Source of the DNA: Cellulophaga baltica | GTDB taxonomy: Bacteria; Bacteroidota; Bacteroidia; Flavobacteriales; Flavobacteriaceae | Direction of reading: 5' to 3' | Length of the DNA: 64,000 nt | Assembly (NCBI RefSeq): GCF_900102165.1 | Contig: NZ_FNBD01000005.1 | Location: 248,001-312,000 of the forward strand | Shown here: one piece after another, positions 1 through 8,678 of the stretch | Numbering within the stretch: position 1 is the stretch's first letter | How the letters are laid out: every line of letters begins with the position of its first letter | Program-made: the position numbers and the translations under genes | Notes under the pieces: generated by a model | Told to the model about the DNA's origin: nothing | Databases searched by the model: none | What the model saw: only the letters and a program-made list of their open reading frames with translations

Positions 1-31
1 AATTAATTAAAAGCCTATGTCTTATAATTTG

Positions 32-40
32 TAATTTTGC
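32..40 (+). promoter_or_regulatory. Candidate -7 box of the glycosyltransferase operon
   Basis: TAATTTTG matches the Bacteroidota -7 consensus TAnnTTTG and lies about 20 bp before the first start codon. I found no good -33 TTTG at the expected spacing, so this is tentative. Confidence 0.35.
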
Positions 41-60
41 CGAAATAAGCTTGTTAAAAA

Positions 61-1728
61 ATGCAGAAACTGCCGAAATTATTTATTTACCTTCTTGGGA
101 TTATTTTTGTCATTAATCTAATACAAAGTTATTTTACCGATTTAATCTTTGACGAGGCCTATTATTGGCACTATGCTCAAAATATGGCTTGGGGTTATTT
201 TGATCACCCCCCAATGGTCGCATTTTTAGTGAAACTAAGTAGCTTTTTCTTTGAAGGCGAATTGGGAGTTCGGTTTATGAGTTGCCTACTCTCTATAGGT
301 ACTCTCATCTTTATTTGGCTCGTAATAGACAATCCTAAAAAGAAAGATTATGTGTTACACTTTTTTGTGCTCACATTTTCCATGACACTCTTAAACGCGT
401 ATGGTTTTTTTACGCTCCCAGATACACCTCTTTTATTTTTTACTGCTGTTTTTTTATACGTCTATAAAAAGTTTATTACCGCCCCTTCTGTAGTACTGGC
501 TATTATCCTAGGGCTGGTGATGAGCGCTTTAATATATAGCAAGTACCACGCTGTTCTTGTCATTATATTTATACTACTCTCTAATATTAAATTAGTTTTA
601 AACAAATATGCCTGGTTAGCCGTATTTGTTGCATTACTAGGTTATTTACCTCACTTTTTATGGCTTTATGAGAATGATTTTGTCTCGATAAAGTATCACC
701 TATTTGAGCGCCCTAATAGAGCTTATGAGTTTAATGATTATACGGTTGGTTTCTTCTTAAACCTATTAGCCTTGTTTGGTTTCACTTTTTTCTGGGTATA
801 TAAAGCCTTATGGAAAACTAAAGGAACAGATGCTTTTAATAGAGCACTTTTATTCCTAACCTATGGTACCATCCTCTTTTTCTTTATTTCTAGTTTTAAT
901 CGTAGAATACAAACACAATGGATCATTGTGATTTCCATATCCCTAGCCATCATTGCTTTTAACTATATGTTAGAAAATGAAAATGCTAAGAAATGGATTT
1001 ACAGAATGGGATTGGTAAATATTGTACTGCTTGTTTTTGTACGCTTTATATTGGTTTTCGAAGAAATTTCTCCTTTACACTATGAATCTCATGGCAATAA
1101 AGAATGGGCAGCTTCTATTAGTGATCGCGTTGGTGATACTCCAGTAGTTTTTGAAAATTCCTACAGGAACGCTCCTATGTATGCGTTCTACTCAGGAAAC
1201 ACCTCGTTCTCTCTTAACAATGTCATGTATCGTAGAAACCAATACTCTATTGATGATTCCGAATCAAAAGTGCAACACAAAAGAGTTCTATACGTTTCTC
1301 AGTATTTAAGTAAAGGTGATATTGCTGTTGACCTACCTAAACAGAAAAAAGGGTTTGGAGTTTATATGGATAATTTTGAATCTTTTAGAAAATTGCGTGC
1401 CATTCTTGATGAAAGTGAGATATCTTTAAAAAATGATAGTCCCATTGAACTTAAGATTTATAATCCCTATGATTTTGACATTGCCATAAATAAATTGAAA
1501 TATAGCGTTGTCTATCATACCCAATATAAACGCCCGGAAGAAATTATTGGAATTACACCAATTCTAAAAAATCCTGACCTTACGGTACTCAAAGCAAAAG
1601 ACACTTTGTATTACAGCTTTACCCTACCTACCTTTAAAATGGAAAACCCGGGGTATTTCAAAGTTGCTATCAGCGAAAACGGACTTCAACCAGGAATGAA
1701 TGGTGATAATATAAAATTAGTAAACTAA
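61..1728 (+). CDS. Membrane glycosyltransferase, GT39/ArnT-like
   Basis: Predicted polytopic inner-membrane glycosyltransferase of the GT39/GT83 (PMT/ArnT) type, which moves sugars from polyprenyl-phosphate donors to acceptors on the periplasmic side. The first ~330 of 555 residues are a series of hydrophobic helices. An acidic pair in the first periplasmic loop (DEAYYW, residues 31-36) is followed by DHPP (48-51), the usual family signature. A soluble C-terminal part of ~220 residues follows. The ATG is the first start after a candidate -7 box. The stop abuts the ATG of the next gene, so the two are probably co-transcribed. The acceptor (lipid, glycan or protein) cannot be told from sequence. 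Confidence 0.82.
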   Translation: MQKLPKLFIYLLGIIFVINLIQSYFTDLIFDEAYYWHYAQNMAWGYFDHPPMVAFLVKLSSFFFEGELGVRFMSCLLSIGTLIFIWLVIDNPKKKDYVLHFFVLTFSMTLLNAYGFFTLPDTPLLFFTAVFLYVYKKFITAPSVVLAIILGLVMSALIYSKYHAVLVIIFILLSNIKLVLNKYAWLAVFVALLGYLPHFLWLYENDFVSIKYHLFERPNRAYEFNDYTVGFFLNLLALFGFTFFWVYKALWKTKGTDAFNRALLFLTYGTILFFFISSFNRRIQTQWIIVISISLAIIAFNYMLENENAKKWIYRMGLVNIVLLVFVRFILVFEEISPLHYESHGNKEWAASISDRVGDTPVVFENSYRNAPMYAFYSGNTSFSLNNVMYRRNQYSIDDSESKVQHKRVLYVSQYLSKGDIAVDLPKQKKGFGVYMDNFESFRKLRAILDESEISLKNDSPIELKIYNPYDFDIAINKLKYSVVYHTQYKRPEEIIGITPILKNPDLTVLKAKDTLYYSFTLPTFKMENPGYFKVAISENGLQPGMNGDNIKLVN

Positions 1729-2388
1729 ATGAAAGAAGTCTTACTAAGAAGTATAGAAAATATTGACTGGATTACGCTGATTTTATGTTGCAGTATAACG
1801 ACATTAGTTTTAGCAAAAAAGATTTATTACGGCAGGTTTGTGAACTTTATCATCCTGCCTTTCAATAATAAATACATATTTTTATACAATAAAAAGGATA
1901 AATTATCGCATTGGTTCACTATTTTTCTCTCCATATTTCAGCTCTTAAATTTCACCTTATTTCTATATTTTATAGATTCCGTTTTTAAATTATCGCACCA
2001 TATAAACACGCCTTTTACTTACATTATTACCCTAGGAATTTTAATTACCTTCTTTTTTTCTAAATTGATCTTACACCTGTGCAACGCCTTTGTTTTTAAC
2101 ATGCAAGGAGCTATTAGTGAATTTTTATTTAAAAAAATATCCTACTTTAACTACAGTAGTTTAATCATGTTTGTGGCGAATATTCTTCTTGCATATATTT
2201 TAAAAGATTCAAAAATTGTAATCTATATAACCGTACTATTAATTGCCGTAATAAATATTCTGGGATGGGTTACTGCCATACGAAATCATCAAAAATTAAT
2301 TACCAATAATTTTTTCTATTTTATTTTGTACCTTTGCGCACTCGAAATAGCACCCTTAGTGCTTTTAGGAGATTACTTTAAAGACTGA
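1729..2388 (+). CDS. DUF4271 membrane protein
   Basis: Integral membrane protein of 219 residues with about six hydrophobic segments and no recognisable catalytic motif. It matches the DUF4271 family, which in Flavobacteriia typically sits directly before hemD, as here. The ATG follows the glycosyltransferase stop with no gap, and its TGA overlaps the ATG of hemD by one base, so translation is probably coupled. Function is unknown. A TACCTTTG box inside its 3' end (2329-2336) may give hemD a promoter of its own. Confidence 0.75.
   Translation: MKEVLLRSIENIDWITLILCCSITTLVLAKKIYYGRFVNFIILPFNNKYIFLYNKKDKLSHWFTIFLSIFQLLNFTLFLYFIDSVFKLSHHINTPFTYIITLGILITFFFSKLILHLCNAFVFNMQGAISEFLFKKISYFNYSSLIMFVANILLAYILKDSKIVIYITVLLIAVINILGWVTAIRNHQKLITNNFFYFILYLCALEIAPLVLLGDYFKD
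2329..2336 (+). promoter_or_regulatory. Candidate internal -7 box for hemD
   Basis: TACCTTTG is an exact TAnnTTTG match about 50 bp upstream of the hemD start and within the preceding gene. No clear -33 TTTG is visible. Confidence 0.35.
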
Positions 2389-3140
2389 TGCTTATGAAAG
2401 TAAAAACGATTTTGGTATCGCAACCAGAACCGAAGATGGAAAACTCTCCATATTCCCGACTTATTGACAAGGAAAAAGTAAAGGTAGATTTTAGACCCTT
2501 TATACATGTTGAAGGTGTAGATGCTAAAACTGTAAGACAACAAAAAATTGATCTTAACAATTTTACTGCTATTATTTTAACTAGTAGAAATGCGGTAGAT
2601 CACTTTTTTAGAATTGCAGAAGAAATGCGTTTTAAAGTGCCTGATTCTATGAAATATTTCTGTCAGTCAGAAGCTGTTGCCTATTACTTACAAAAATACG
2701 TAGTCTACAGAAAGCGTAAAATCTATGTTGGTAAAATGAATTTTCAAGATCTTTCTACTCTTTTCAAAAAGTATAAAGACGAAAAATTCTTACTACCTTC
2801 TTCAGATTCTCTAAAACCAATTGTTCCTGAAACATTGGATGCTTTAGGCTTAACTTGGACTAGAGGTATTTTCTACAAAACGGTAGTTAGTGACCTTTCT
2901 GATTTAAAAGATGTGTATTATGATATCTTGGTATTCTTTAGTCCTTCTGGAATTGAGTCTTTATTAAAGAATTTCCCAGATTTTGAACAGAATGATACTA
3001 GAATTGCTGTTTTCGGGAATTCTACCGTAAATGCAGCAACAGATGCTGGTCTTAGAATAGACATTAAAGCACCAACACCTGAAACGCCTTCTATGACCAT
3101 GGCATTGCAGAAATATATTACAAGTTTAAATAAAAAGTAA
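2388..3140 (+). CDS. hemD: Uroporphyrinogen-III synthase
   Basis: Cytoplasmic enzyme that closes hydroxymethylbilane into uroporphyrinogen III, the branch point to haem and sirohaem. The 250-residue length is normal. Family hallmarks are the LTSRNAVDHFF segment in the first lobe, and FFSPSGIESLL plus AVFGNSTVNAA in the second lobe, which line the cleft. Two in-frame ATGs lie two codons apart (2388 and 2394); the first overlaps the stop of DUF4271 and either is possible. The gene ends before a strong bidirectional terminator facing pckA. HemD is poorly conserved in sequence, so the call also rests on the DUF4271-hemD gene order. Confidence 0.88.
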   Translation: MLMKVKTILVSQPEPKMENSPYSRLIDKEKVKVDFRPFIHVEGVDAKTVRQQKIDLNNFTAIILTSRNAVDHFFRIAEEMRFKVPDSMKYFCQSEAVAYYLQKYVVYRKRKIYVGKMNFQDLSTLFKKYKDEKFLLPSSDSLKPIVPETLDALGLTWTRGIFYKTVVSDLSDLKDVYYDILVFFSPSGIESLLKNFPDFEQNDTRIAVFGNSTVNAATDAGLRIDIKAPTPETPSMTMALQKYITSLNKK

Positions 3141-3164
3141 AGAATTACTTTTTATTTACAAGCA

Positions 3165-3195
3165 TAAAAAAAGCCTCTTTTCAGAGGCTTTTTTA
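3165..3195. terminator. Bidirectional terminator between hemD and pckA
   Basis: AAAAAAGCCTC and its complement GAGGCTTTTTT form a hairpin with a short loop and T runs on both strands, placed between two convergent genes. Confidence 0.88.
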
Positions 3196-3207
3196 TTTAT
3201 TTGATAT

Positions 3208-4815
3208 TTAGAATCCGTAACGCTGCGGTCCGCCACGTCTTATTTCTTCATTTGCATAAGATTCAAACTTTTTAAAGTTCTCACGGAAAGCATTAGCCAA
3301 CTTAAATGCTGTGGTATAATACTTCTGATCATCATCCCAGGTTGTTCTAGGACTTAACACCTCTGTAGGCACCCCTGGACACTCTCTAGGTTGCGCAACA
3401 CCAAATACAGAATGAATATGGTACTTGTCATAAGAATACAATCCTAAGTCACCATTTAACGCTGCCGTTATCATGGCACGTGTATATTTAAGCTTCATAC
3501 GCGTACCAATACCGTAAGGACCACCTGTCCATCCTGTATTTACCAACCAAACATTAACACCGGCATCTTTCATCTTCTTACTTAGCATTTCTGCATATTT
3601 CGTAGGATGTAATGGCATAAAAGGCGCTCCAAAACAGGCTGAGAAATTTGGCGTAGGTTCTACCACTCCGGCTTCCGTTCCTGCTACTTTTGCTGTATAT
3701 CCAGAAATAAAATGGTACGCTGCTTGGCTAGGCGTTAATTTAGAAATTGGAGGCAACACCCCAAAAGCATCTGCCGTTAAAAAGAATATATTTTTAGGAT
3801 TCTTCCCTATAGAAGGCACTTGAATGTTTTCAATATGATTAATAGGATAACTTACTCTTGTATTTTGCGTGATAGAGATATCCTCAAAATCTACCACACC
3901 TTCAGAATTCATAACTACATTCTCAAGTAGCGCCCCTTTTTTAATAGCTCCAAAAATTTCAGGCTCGTTTTTTGCAGATAGGTTGATCACTTTTGCATAA
4001 CAACCCCCTTCAAAATTAAAAATGGTATTCTCTTTTGTCCAACCATGCTCATCATCTCCAATTAGTTTTCTATTTGGATCTGCAGATAGTGTTGTTTTCC
4101 CTGTTCCCGAAAGACCAAAGAAAATAGCCGTATCACCATCTTTACCTACATTTGAAGAGCAATGCATTGGCAAAGTATTCTTATACACCGGTAGGATAAA
4201 GTTAAGAGCAGAAAAAATTCCTTTTTTAATTTCTCCGGTATACCCGGTACCACCTATTAAGGCAATTTTTCTTGTGAAATTTAAAATCGCAAAATTATGT
4301 TGACGCGTACCATCTATCTCAGCATCTGCCATAAAACCAGGAGCGTTAACCACCGTCCATTCTGGATCAAAATTCACCAATTCTTTTTCGGTAGGTCTTA
4401 AAAACATGTTACTAGCAAACATGTTAGACCAAGGGTACTCATTAATAACCCTAATATTTAATTTGTAATCTTCATCTGCACACGCATAGCTGTCACGTAC
4501 ATAAATTTCTTTTTCATTTAAATAATTGATGACTTTACCATACAAAGCATCAAAAGCAGCAGGCTCAAATGGAATATTGACATTCCCCCACCAAACTTTT
4601 TCATCTGTAATCTCATCTTTTACTATAAATCTATCCATTGGAGACCTACCAGTAAACTCACCCGTATTTACCGCAAGAGCACCAGAAGATGCCTCTTTCC
4701 CCATACCTTTTTCCAGGGTTGATTTATGCAAATCATCTGGTGATAATTGATAATGCACATTTTCACTTGTAATACCATACTTAATCAACGAAATCGTTTT
4801 CGCAATCTTATCCAT
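3208..4815 (-). CDS. pckA: Phosphoenolpyruvate carboxykinase (ATP)
   Basis: Gluconeogenic enzyme that converts oxaloacetate and ATP to PEP, CO2 and ADP in the cytosol. The 535-residue length matches ATP-type PEPCK. The substrate-binding FTGRSPMDRF segment lies near residue 54, the kinase-1a P-loop GLSGTGKTTLS begins at residue 234, and the metal-binding LIGDDEHGW segment follows closely. The ATG at 4815 is preceded by an AT-rich leader. It is monocistronic and stops before a shared terminator. The active-site motifs are complete. Confidence 0.97.
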   Translation of the reverse strand: MDKIAKTISLIKYGITSENVHYQLSPDDLHKSTLEKGMGKEASSGALAVNTGEFTGRSPMDRFIVKDEITDEKVWWGNVNIPFEPAAFDALYGKVINYLNEKEIYVRDSYACADEDYKLNIRVINEYPWSNMFASNMFLRPTEKELVNFDPEWTVVNAPGFMADAEIDGTRQHNFAILNFTRKIALIGGTGYTGEIKKGIFSALNFILPVYKNTLPMHCSSNVGKDGDTAIFFGLSGTGKTTLSADPNRKLIGDDEHGWTKENTIFNFEGGCYAKVINLSAKNEPEIFGAIKKGALLENVVMNSEGVVDFEDISITQNTRVSYPINHIENIQVPSIGKNPKNIFFLTADAFGVLPPISKLTPSQAAYHFISGYTAKVAGTEAGVVEPTPNFSACFGAPFMPLHPTKYAEMLSKKMKDAGVNVWLVNTGWTGGPYGIGTRMKLKYTRAMITAALNGDLGLYSYDKYHIHSVFGVAQPRECPGVPTEVLSPRTTWDDDQKYYTTAFKLANAFRENFKKFESYANEEIRRGGPQRYGF

Positions 4816-4892
4816 ATTAAAGAAGATTTATTAGTTTTAACGGGGTAAAATTATTGAAATTATAATTCATAGGGTAGTTTTTTCGTTAATAT

Positions 4893-5279
4893 CTAATATT
4901 TTTCTTTATAATAACGAAATCCGAGTAAAATCCAACCTGCAATTAATAGGAGTCCACCCACCGGTGTAATGAATCCAATAGCCTTAAAATCGAAAGAAGT
5001 TAGGCTGTTTGTGGCCAACAAATAAATAGAAAAAGAAAATAATAATACTCCTACCGTAAATACCCCATAAATAAGTTTTTTATTTTTTTCTTGAATTTTG
5101 GTAACCCCTGAAAGAATTAAAAGCACTAATGCATGATACATTTGATACGTAACCCCAGTAGTGTAAGACGCTAAAGCCTCTTCACTTAACACCTCTTTTA
5201 ATCCGTGCGCGCCAAAAGCTCCCAGAACTACCGCAAGCCCTCCAAATAAAATTCCTGTACTAAAAATTGTTTTGTTCAT
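4893..5279 (-). CDS. DUF423 small membrane protein
   Basis: DUF423 family (YgdD-like) membrane protein of about 128 residues with four hydrophobic segments and the early GAFGAHGLK motif typical of the family. An in-frame ATG exists further upstream at 5393, but the 38 residues it would add look non-coding and run into the divergent gene, whereas MNKTIFSTGILFGG is the usual family N-terminus; I therefore start at 5279. Its upstream region is shared with the divergent saccharopine dehydrogenase gene. Function is unknown. Confidence 0.82.
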   Translation of the reverse strand: MNKTIFSTGILFGGLAVVLGAFGAHGLKEVLSEEALASYTTGVTYQMYHALVLLILSGVTKIQEKNKKLIYGVFTVGVLLFSFSIYLLATNSLTSFDFKAIGFITPVGGLLLIAGWILLGFRYYKEKY

Positions 5280-5352
5280 AACTAAAATGATTGTTATTTT
5301 TACATATATAACAAAAGTGATTTTTTGATTGTCACTATAAAGATACAAAACT

Positions 5353-6726
5353 ATGCTGCGAAAAATTCTAATTATTGGTGCTGGCAAGTCCACATCCTAC
5401 CTATTAGATTACTTTTTAGAAAAAGCAATTGAAGAACAATTACAGATTGTCATAGCAGATCTAAATCCAGAGGCTATTCCAGCAAAGTTCAAGAATCACT
5501 CTAATTTTGATGTCGTAAAATTGGATATTTTTAATACTCCTGAACGCCAAAAAGCTGTGCAAGAAGTAGACATAGTAGTGTCTATGCTCCCTGCACATAT
5601 GCACATTAATATAGCCAAAGATTGCATTCACTTTAACAAACACCTTGTCACTGCTTCTTATGTAAGCGATGAAATTAAAACTTTAGATAAAGAGGCTAAG
5701 GAAAAAGGGCTCGTTTTTATGAATGAAGTTGGCCTTGATCCAGGTATTGACCACATGAGTGCCATGCAGATTATCAACCAAATTAAAAAGAAAGGTGGTA
5801 AAATGTTATTGTTTGAATCTTTCACAGGAGGTTTAGTAGCTCCAGAAAGTGATAACAACTTATGGAATTATAAATTTACATGGAATCCTAGAAATGTAGT
5901 TGTCGCCGGTCAAGGTGGTACCGCTCAATTCATACAAGAGGGCACCTATAAATACATTCCTTACCACAAACTATTTAGAAGAACAGAATTCGTAGACATT
6001 AAAGGCTATGGCAAATTTGAAGTCTATGCCAATAGAGATTCTTTAAAATATAGAGAAGCATATGGACTTACAGATATCTTAACGCTTTATAGAGGCACTA
6101 TGAGGCGCGTAGGATTTTCTAAAGCCTGGAATATGTTTGTGCAATTAGGAATGACAGATGATAGCTATACTATTGAAAACTCTGAAGGAATGACCAATAG
6201 AGAATTTGTCAATTTGTTTTTACCCTACTCCCCTACAGATTCTGTTGAATTGAAACTTAGGTACTATCTAAAAATAGATCAAGATGATATTATGTGGGAT
6301 AAACTTCAAGAGCTTAATTTATTTAGCAGCGATAAAAAAATTGCGCTTGAAAATGCAACCCCTGCCCAAATATTACAGAAAATATTAGAAGACAGCTGGA
6401 CGCTTGCCGATGAAGACAAGGATATGATTGTCATGTATCACAAATTTGGCTATGAAGTAAATGGCACTAAAAAGCAAATAGATGCTAGCATGGTGGTTAT
6501 AGGAGAAAACAGAACCCATACCGCTATGGCTAAAACAGTTGGTTTACCTGTTGCTATTGCTACCCTTCTTATTTTAAACAAAAAAATTACAAGACCGGGC
6601 ATTCAAATTCCTTTACATGAAGAGGTCTATACTCCTATTTTAAAAGAACTAGAAGCTTACGGAATTATTTTTAACGAAGAAGAAGTTACCTACTTAGGGT
6701 ACAATCCAAATACTGTGGCTAGTTAA
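5353..6726 (+). CDS. Saccharopine dehydrogenase family protein
   Basis: 457-residue dehydrogenase with an N-terminal Rossmann fold (ILIIGAGKST, about residues 5-14) and a saccharopine-dehydrogenase C-terminal domain. Saccharopine reductases interconvert saccharopine with aminoadipate semialdehyde and glutamate in lysine metabolism. In Flavobacteriia this single-domain form usually implies lysine degradation, an inference here because no partner enzyme lies nearby. An Lrp/AsnC regulator follows 30-50 bp downstream on the same strand, which fits amino-acid-responsive control. It is divergent from DUF423. Confidence 0.85.
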   Translation: MLRKILIIGAGKSTSYLLDYFLEKAIEEQLQIVIADLNPEAIPAKFKNHSNFDVVKLDIFNTPERQKAVQEVDIVVSMLPAHMHINIAKDCIHFNKHLVTASYVSDEIKTLDKEAKEKGLVFMNEVGLDPGIDHMSAMQIINQIKKKGGKMLLFESFTGGLVAPESDNNLWNYKFTWNPRNVVVAGQGGTAQFIQEGTYKYIPYHKLFRRTEFVDIKGYGKFEVYANRDSLKYREAYGLTDILTLYRGTMRRVGFSKAWNMFVQLGMTDDSYTIENSEGMTNREFVNLFLPYSPTDSVELKLRYYLKIDQDDIMWDKLQELNLFSSDKKIALENATPAQILQKILEDSWTLADEDKDMIVMYHKFGYEVNGTKKQIDASMVVIGENRTHTAMAKTVGLPVAIATLLILNKKITRPGIQIPLHEEVYTPILKELEAYGIIFNEEEVTYLGYNPNTVAS

Positions 6727-6775
6727 TAATTGAAACTAATTTGCTATATTTCATATTAAATTGAAAGAGCAACAG

Positions 6776-7246
6776 ATGAAATCAGCTAAAGAAAATGTAA
6801 AAATAGACGGAATTGACAAAAAAATATTACGCTATTTAATGTCTGATGCCCGCAAACCTGTTTTGGAAATTGCCAGAAACATTGGTATTTCTGGTGCCGC
6901 TATTCACCAAAGGCTTCGAAAGTTAGAAAACTCTGGGCTAATCGCAGGTTCTAAATTTGTAATCAACCCTAAAGTATTAGGGTTTTCTACGATGGCTTAT
7001 GTCGGCATCTATTTAGATAAAGCAATGAGTAACCCTGTGGCCGTAAAGGAGCTTGAAAAAATACCTGAGATTCTAGAATGTCATTACACCACAGGAAACT
7101 GGTCTATCCTAATAAAAGTATTGTGCAGAGATAACGAGCATTTAATGCAAGTTTTAAACAACAACATTCAACAAATTGATGGCGTATCACGAACTGAAAC
7201 CTTTATCTCTTTAGATCAGCAAATTGAACGTCAGATTACGATATAA
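6776..7246 (+). CDS. Lrp/AsnC family transcriptional regulator
   Basis: DNA-binding regulator of about 156 residues. The N-terminal winged helix-turn-helix includes DARKPVLEIARNIGISGAAIHQ, and the C-terminal RAM (AsnC ligand-binding) domain contains the conserved segment around VGIYLDKA and the CHYTTGNWSILIKV strand. A TTG five codons upstream (6761) is in frame, but the ATG at 6776 gives the normal family N-terminus. Such proteins form dimers or octamers that sense amino acids. The upstream saccharopine dehydrogenase is the obvious candidate target. Confidence 0.9.
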   Translation: MKSAKENVKIDGIDKKILRYLMSDARKPVLEIARNIGISGAAIHQRLRKLENSGLIAGSKFVINPKVLGFSTMAYVGIYLDKAMSNPVAVKELEKIPEILECHYTTGNWSILIKVLCRDNEHLMQVLNNNIQQIDGVSRTETFISLDQQIERQITI

Positions 7247-7273
7247 AGAACTTATATTTTCTTAAACCTGGAA

Positions 7274-7798
7274 ATGAAAAAACGATTCTTTATTGTACTC
7301 TCTGTACTCCTACTATGCTCCTCCTGCAAAAATGAATTAGGATGCGATAGCCTAATGGCCAATTTAAGCTTGCGAAAAGAGCTCACTGCCGTCCATGCTA
7401 AAGAAAGTGCTTTTTTTAAGCTGTTTAATGTAGACCATCCTAAATATTTGCTAAGAGAGTTATTTAATACAAAAACTAACATACATAGTATAAAAACGCT
7501 CCCAAAGACAACTAACGGAAGTTGCTATTGCCAAGCTCAACTATCCATTAGTTTTGATGAAGACCTTAAATCCAGAATTCTAAAAGCAGTAAACCCAAAT
7601 GCAACGACTATAATTAGTAGCTATTTTGATGAAATTAAGTCGGAGAGTCGCATTGAATATGAATTTTCTAATCCTTCTAAAAATAACTATACGATAAAAA
7701 TCATAGAAGATAATAAAGAAGAACTTCTAAGAAGTATTGTTTACTATATACGACTACACCCCTATGAACAAGCACTAAAAACAAAAGAGGCTCCTTAG
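7274..7798 (+). CDS. Hypothetical lipoprotein
   Basis: 174-residue exported protein of unknown function. The N-terminus has two Lys residues, a hydrophobic stretch and LLLCSSC, so Cys18 is a plausible lipidation site, although the residue at -3 is not ideal. No catalytic motif or named domain is recognised. It lies close behind the Lrp gene on the same strand, and its stop codon sits inside the hairpin of the bidirectional terminator shared with the next gene. Confidence 0.65.
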   Translation: MKKRFFIVLSVLLLCSSCKNELGCDSLMANLSLRKELTAVHAKESAFFKLFNVDHPKYLLRELFNTKTNIHSIKTLPKTTNGSCYCQAQLSISFDEDLKSRILKAVNPNATTIISSYFDEIKSESRIEYEFSNPSKNNYTIKIIEDNKEELLRSIVYYIRLHPYEQALKTKEAP

Positions 7799-7816
7799 TA
7801 CTAAGAAGCCTCTTTT
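7783..7816. terminator. Bidirectional terminator
   Basis: AAAAGAGGCT (7783-7792) pairs with AGCCTCTTTT (7807-7816). The hairpin includes the stop codon of the upstream lipoprotein gene and serves the convergent metallopeptidase gene as well. Confidence 0.82.
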
Positions 7817-7838
7817 ATATATTTTTTACACGGGAATA

Positions 7839-8537
7839 TTAATCTCTTCTTCCGCCAAAAACTTGTAATGCCCAATAGGCCAATGTTGCAATAGAGCCTA
7901 TAGCTGCCACCAAATAGGTTCTTGCTGCCCATTTCAAAGCATCTTCTGCGCCAGCATATTCATCTGGAGCCAACATATTTTTATGTTTTAACCATGCTAG
8001 GGCACGGTTACTAGCATCATACTCTACAGGCAACGTAACCAAACTAAATATGGTAGCAAAACTCATCATAACCAAACCTGCAACTGCCACCCAATATCCG
8101 AATCCAAATCCTGCAGCAGCACCCAACATTAGCCCTCCAAAAACAACCCACATCGCAAAGTTAGAAGTAACGTTTACAATAGGTACTAATTTAGACCTTA
8201 AGCCTAACCACTGATACGCTTGCGCGTGTTGCACAGCGTGTCCACATTCGTGTGCTGCAACTGCTGCTGCAGATGCGTTACGCTGACTATACACACCTTC
8301 ACTTAAATTCACTGTCTTGTTAGCAGGATTATAATGATCCGTAAGCATTCCTGGCGTAGAGATAACCTTTACATCACGTATGCCATTATCCGCTAGCATT
8401 TTTTCTGCAATTTCCGCACCGCTCATTCCATTTCGTAAATGAACTTTTGAGTATTGCTCAAACTTGCTCTTCAGCTTCCTACTTACCAACCAGCTTATTA
8501 AAGCTATTCCTCCAATTAATATATAATATCCGTACAT
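7839..8537 (-). CDS. Zinc metallopeptidase, YugP family
   Basis: Membrane-bound neutral zinc metallopeptidase of the YugP (Zn_peptidase_2) family, 232 residues. One N-terminal helix is followed by a soluble region with the zinc motif HECGH (residues 96-100), then two or three further membrane helices. The upstream GMSGAEIAEKML segment is also typical. Physiological substrates of the family are unknown; a role in membrane-protein quality control is often assumed but is not shown by this sequence. Confidence 0.88.
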   Translation of the reverse strand: MYGYYILIGGIALISWLVSRKLKSKFEQYSKVHLRNGMSGAEIAEKMLADNGIRDVKVISTPGMLTDHYNPANKTVNLSEGVYSQRNASAAAVAAHECGHAVQHAQAYQWLGLRSKLVPIVNVTSNFAMWVVFGGLMLGAAAGFGFGYWVAVAGLVMMSFATIFSLVTLPVEYDASNRALAWLKHKNMLAPDEYAGAEDALKWAARTYLVAAIGSIATLAYWALQVFGGRRD

Positions 8538-8595
8538 AATTTTTTATTTTAAAACTTAAATATAGCAAAGTTTCTTTGCCTTATACTATAAACGC

Positions 8596-8651
8596 AAAAA
8601 TCCCGCCAAAATTTTCCAACACATAAATGCGGAAAATTTGGCAGGATTTTT
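8596..8651 (-). terminator. ald: Long hairpin terminator after ald
   Basis: Two arms of about 20 bases (AAAAATCCCGCCAAAATTTT and its near-complement) surround a 13-base loop directly downstream of the ald stop on the minus strand and end in a T run. Confidence 0.8.
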
Positions 8652-8678
8652 AATTATATAACTTTGACCTAGACGAAC

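Noticed and set aside
5280-5393. N-terminal extension of the DUF423 protein
   Set aside because: It would run across the divergent promoter and into the next gene; the family starts at the internal Met.
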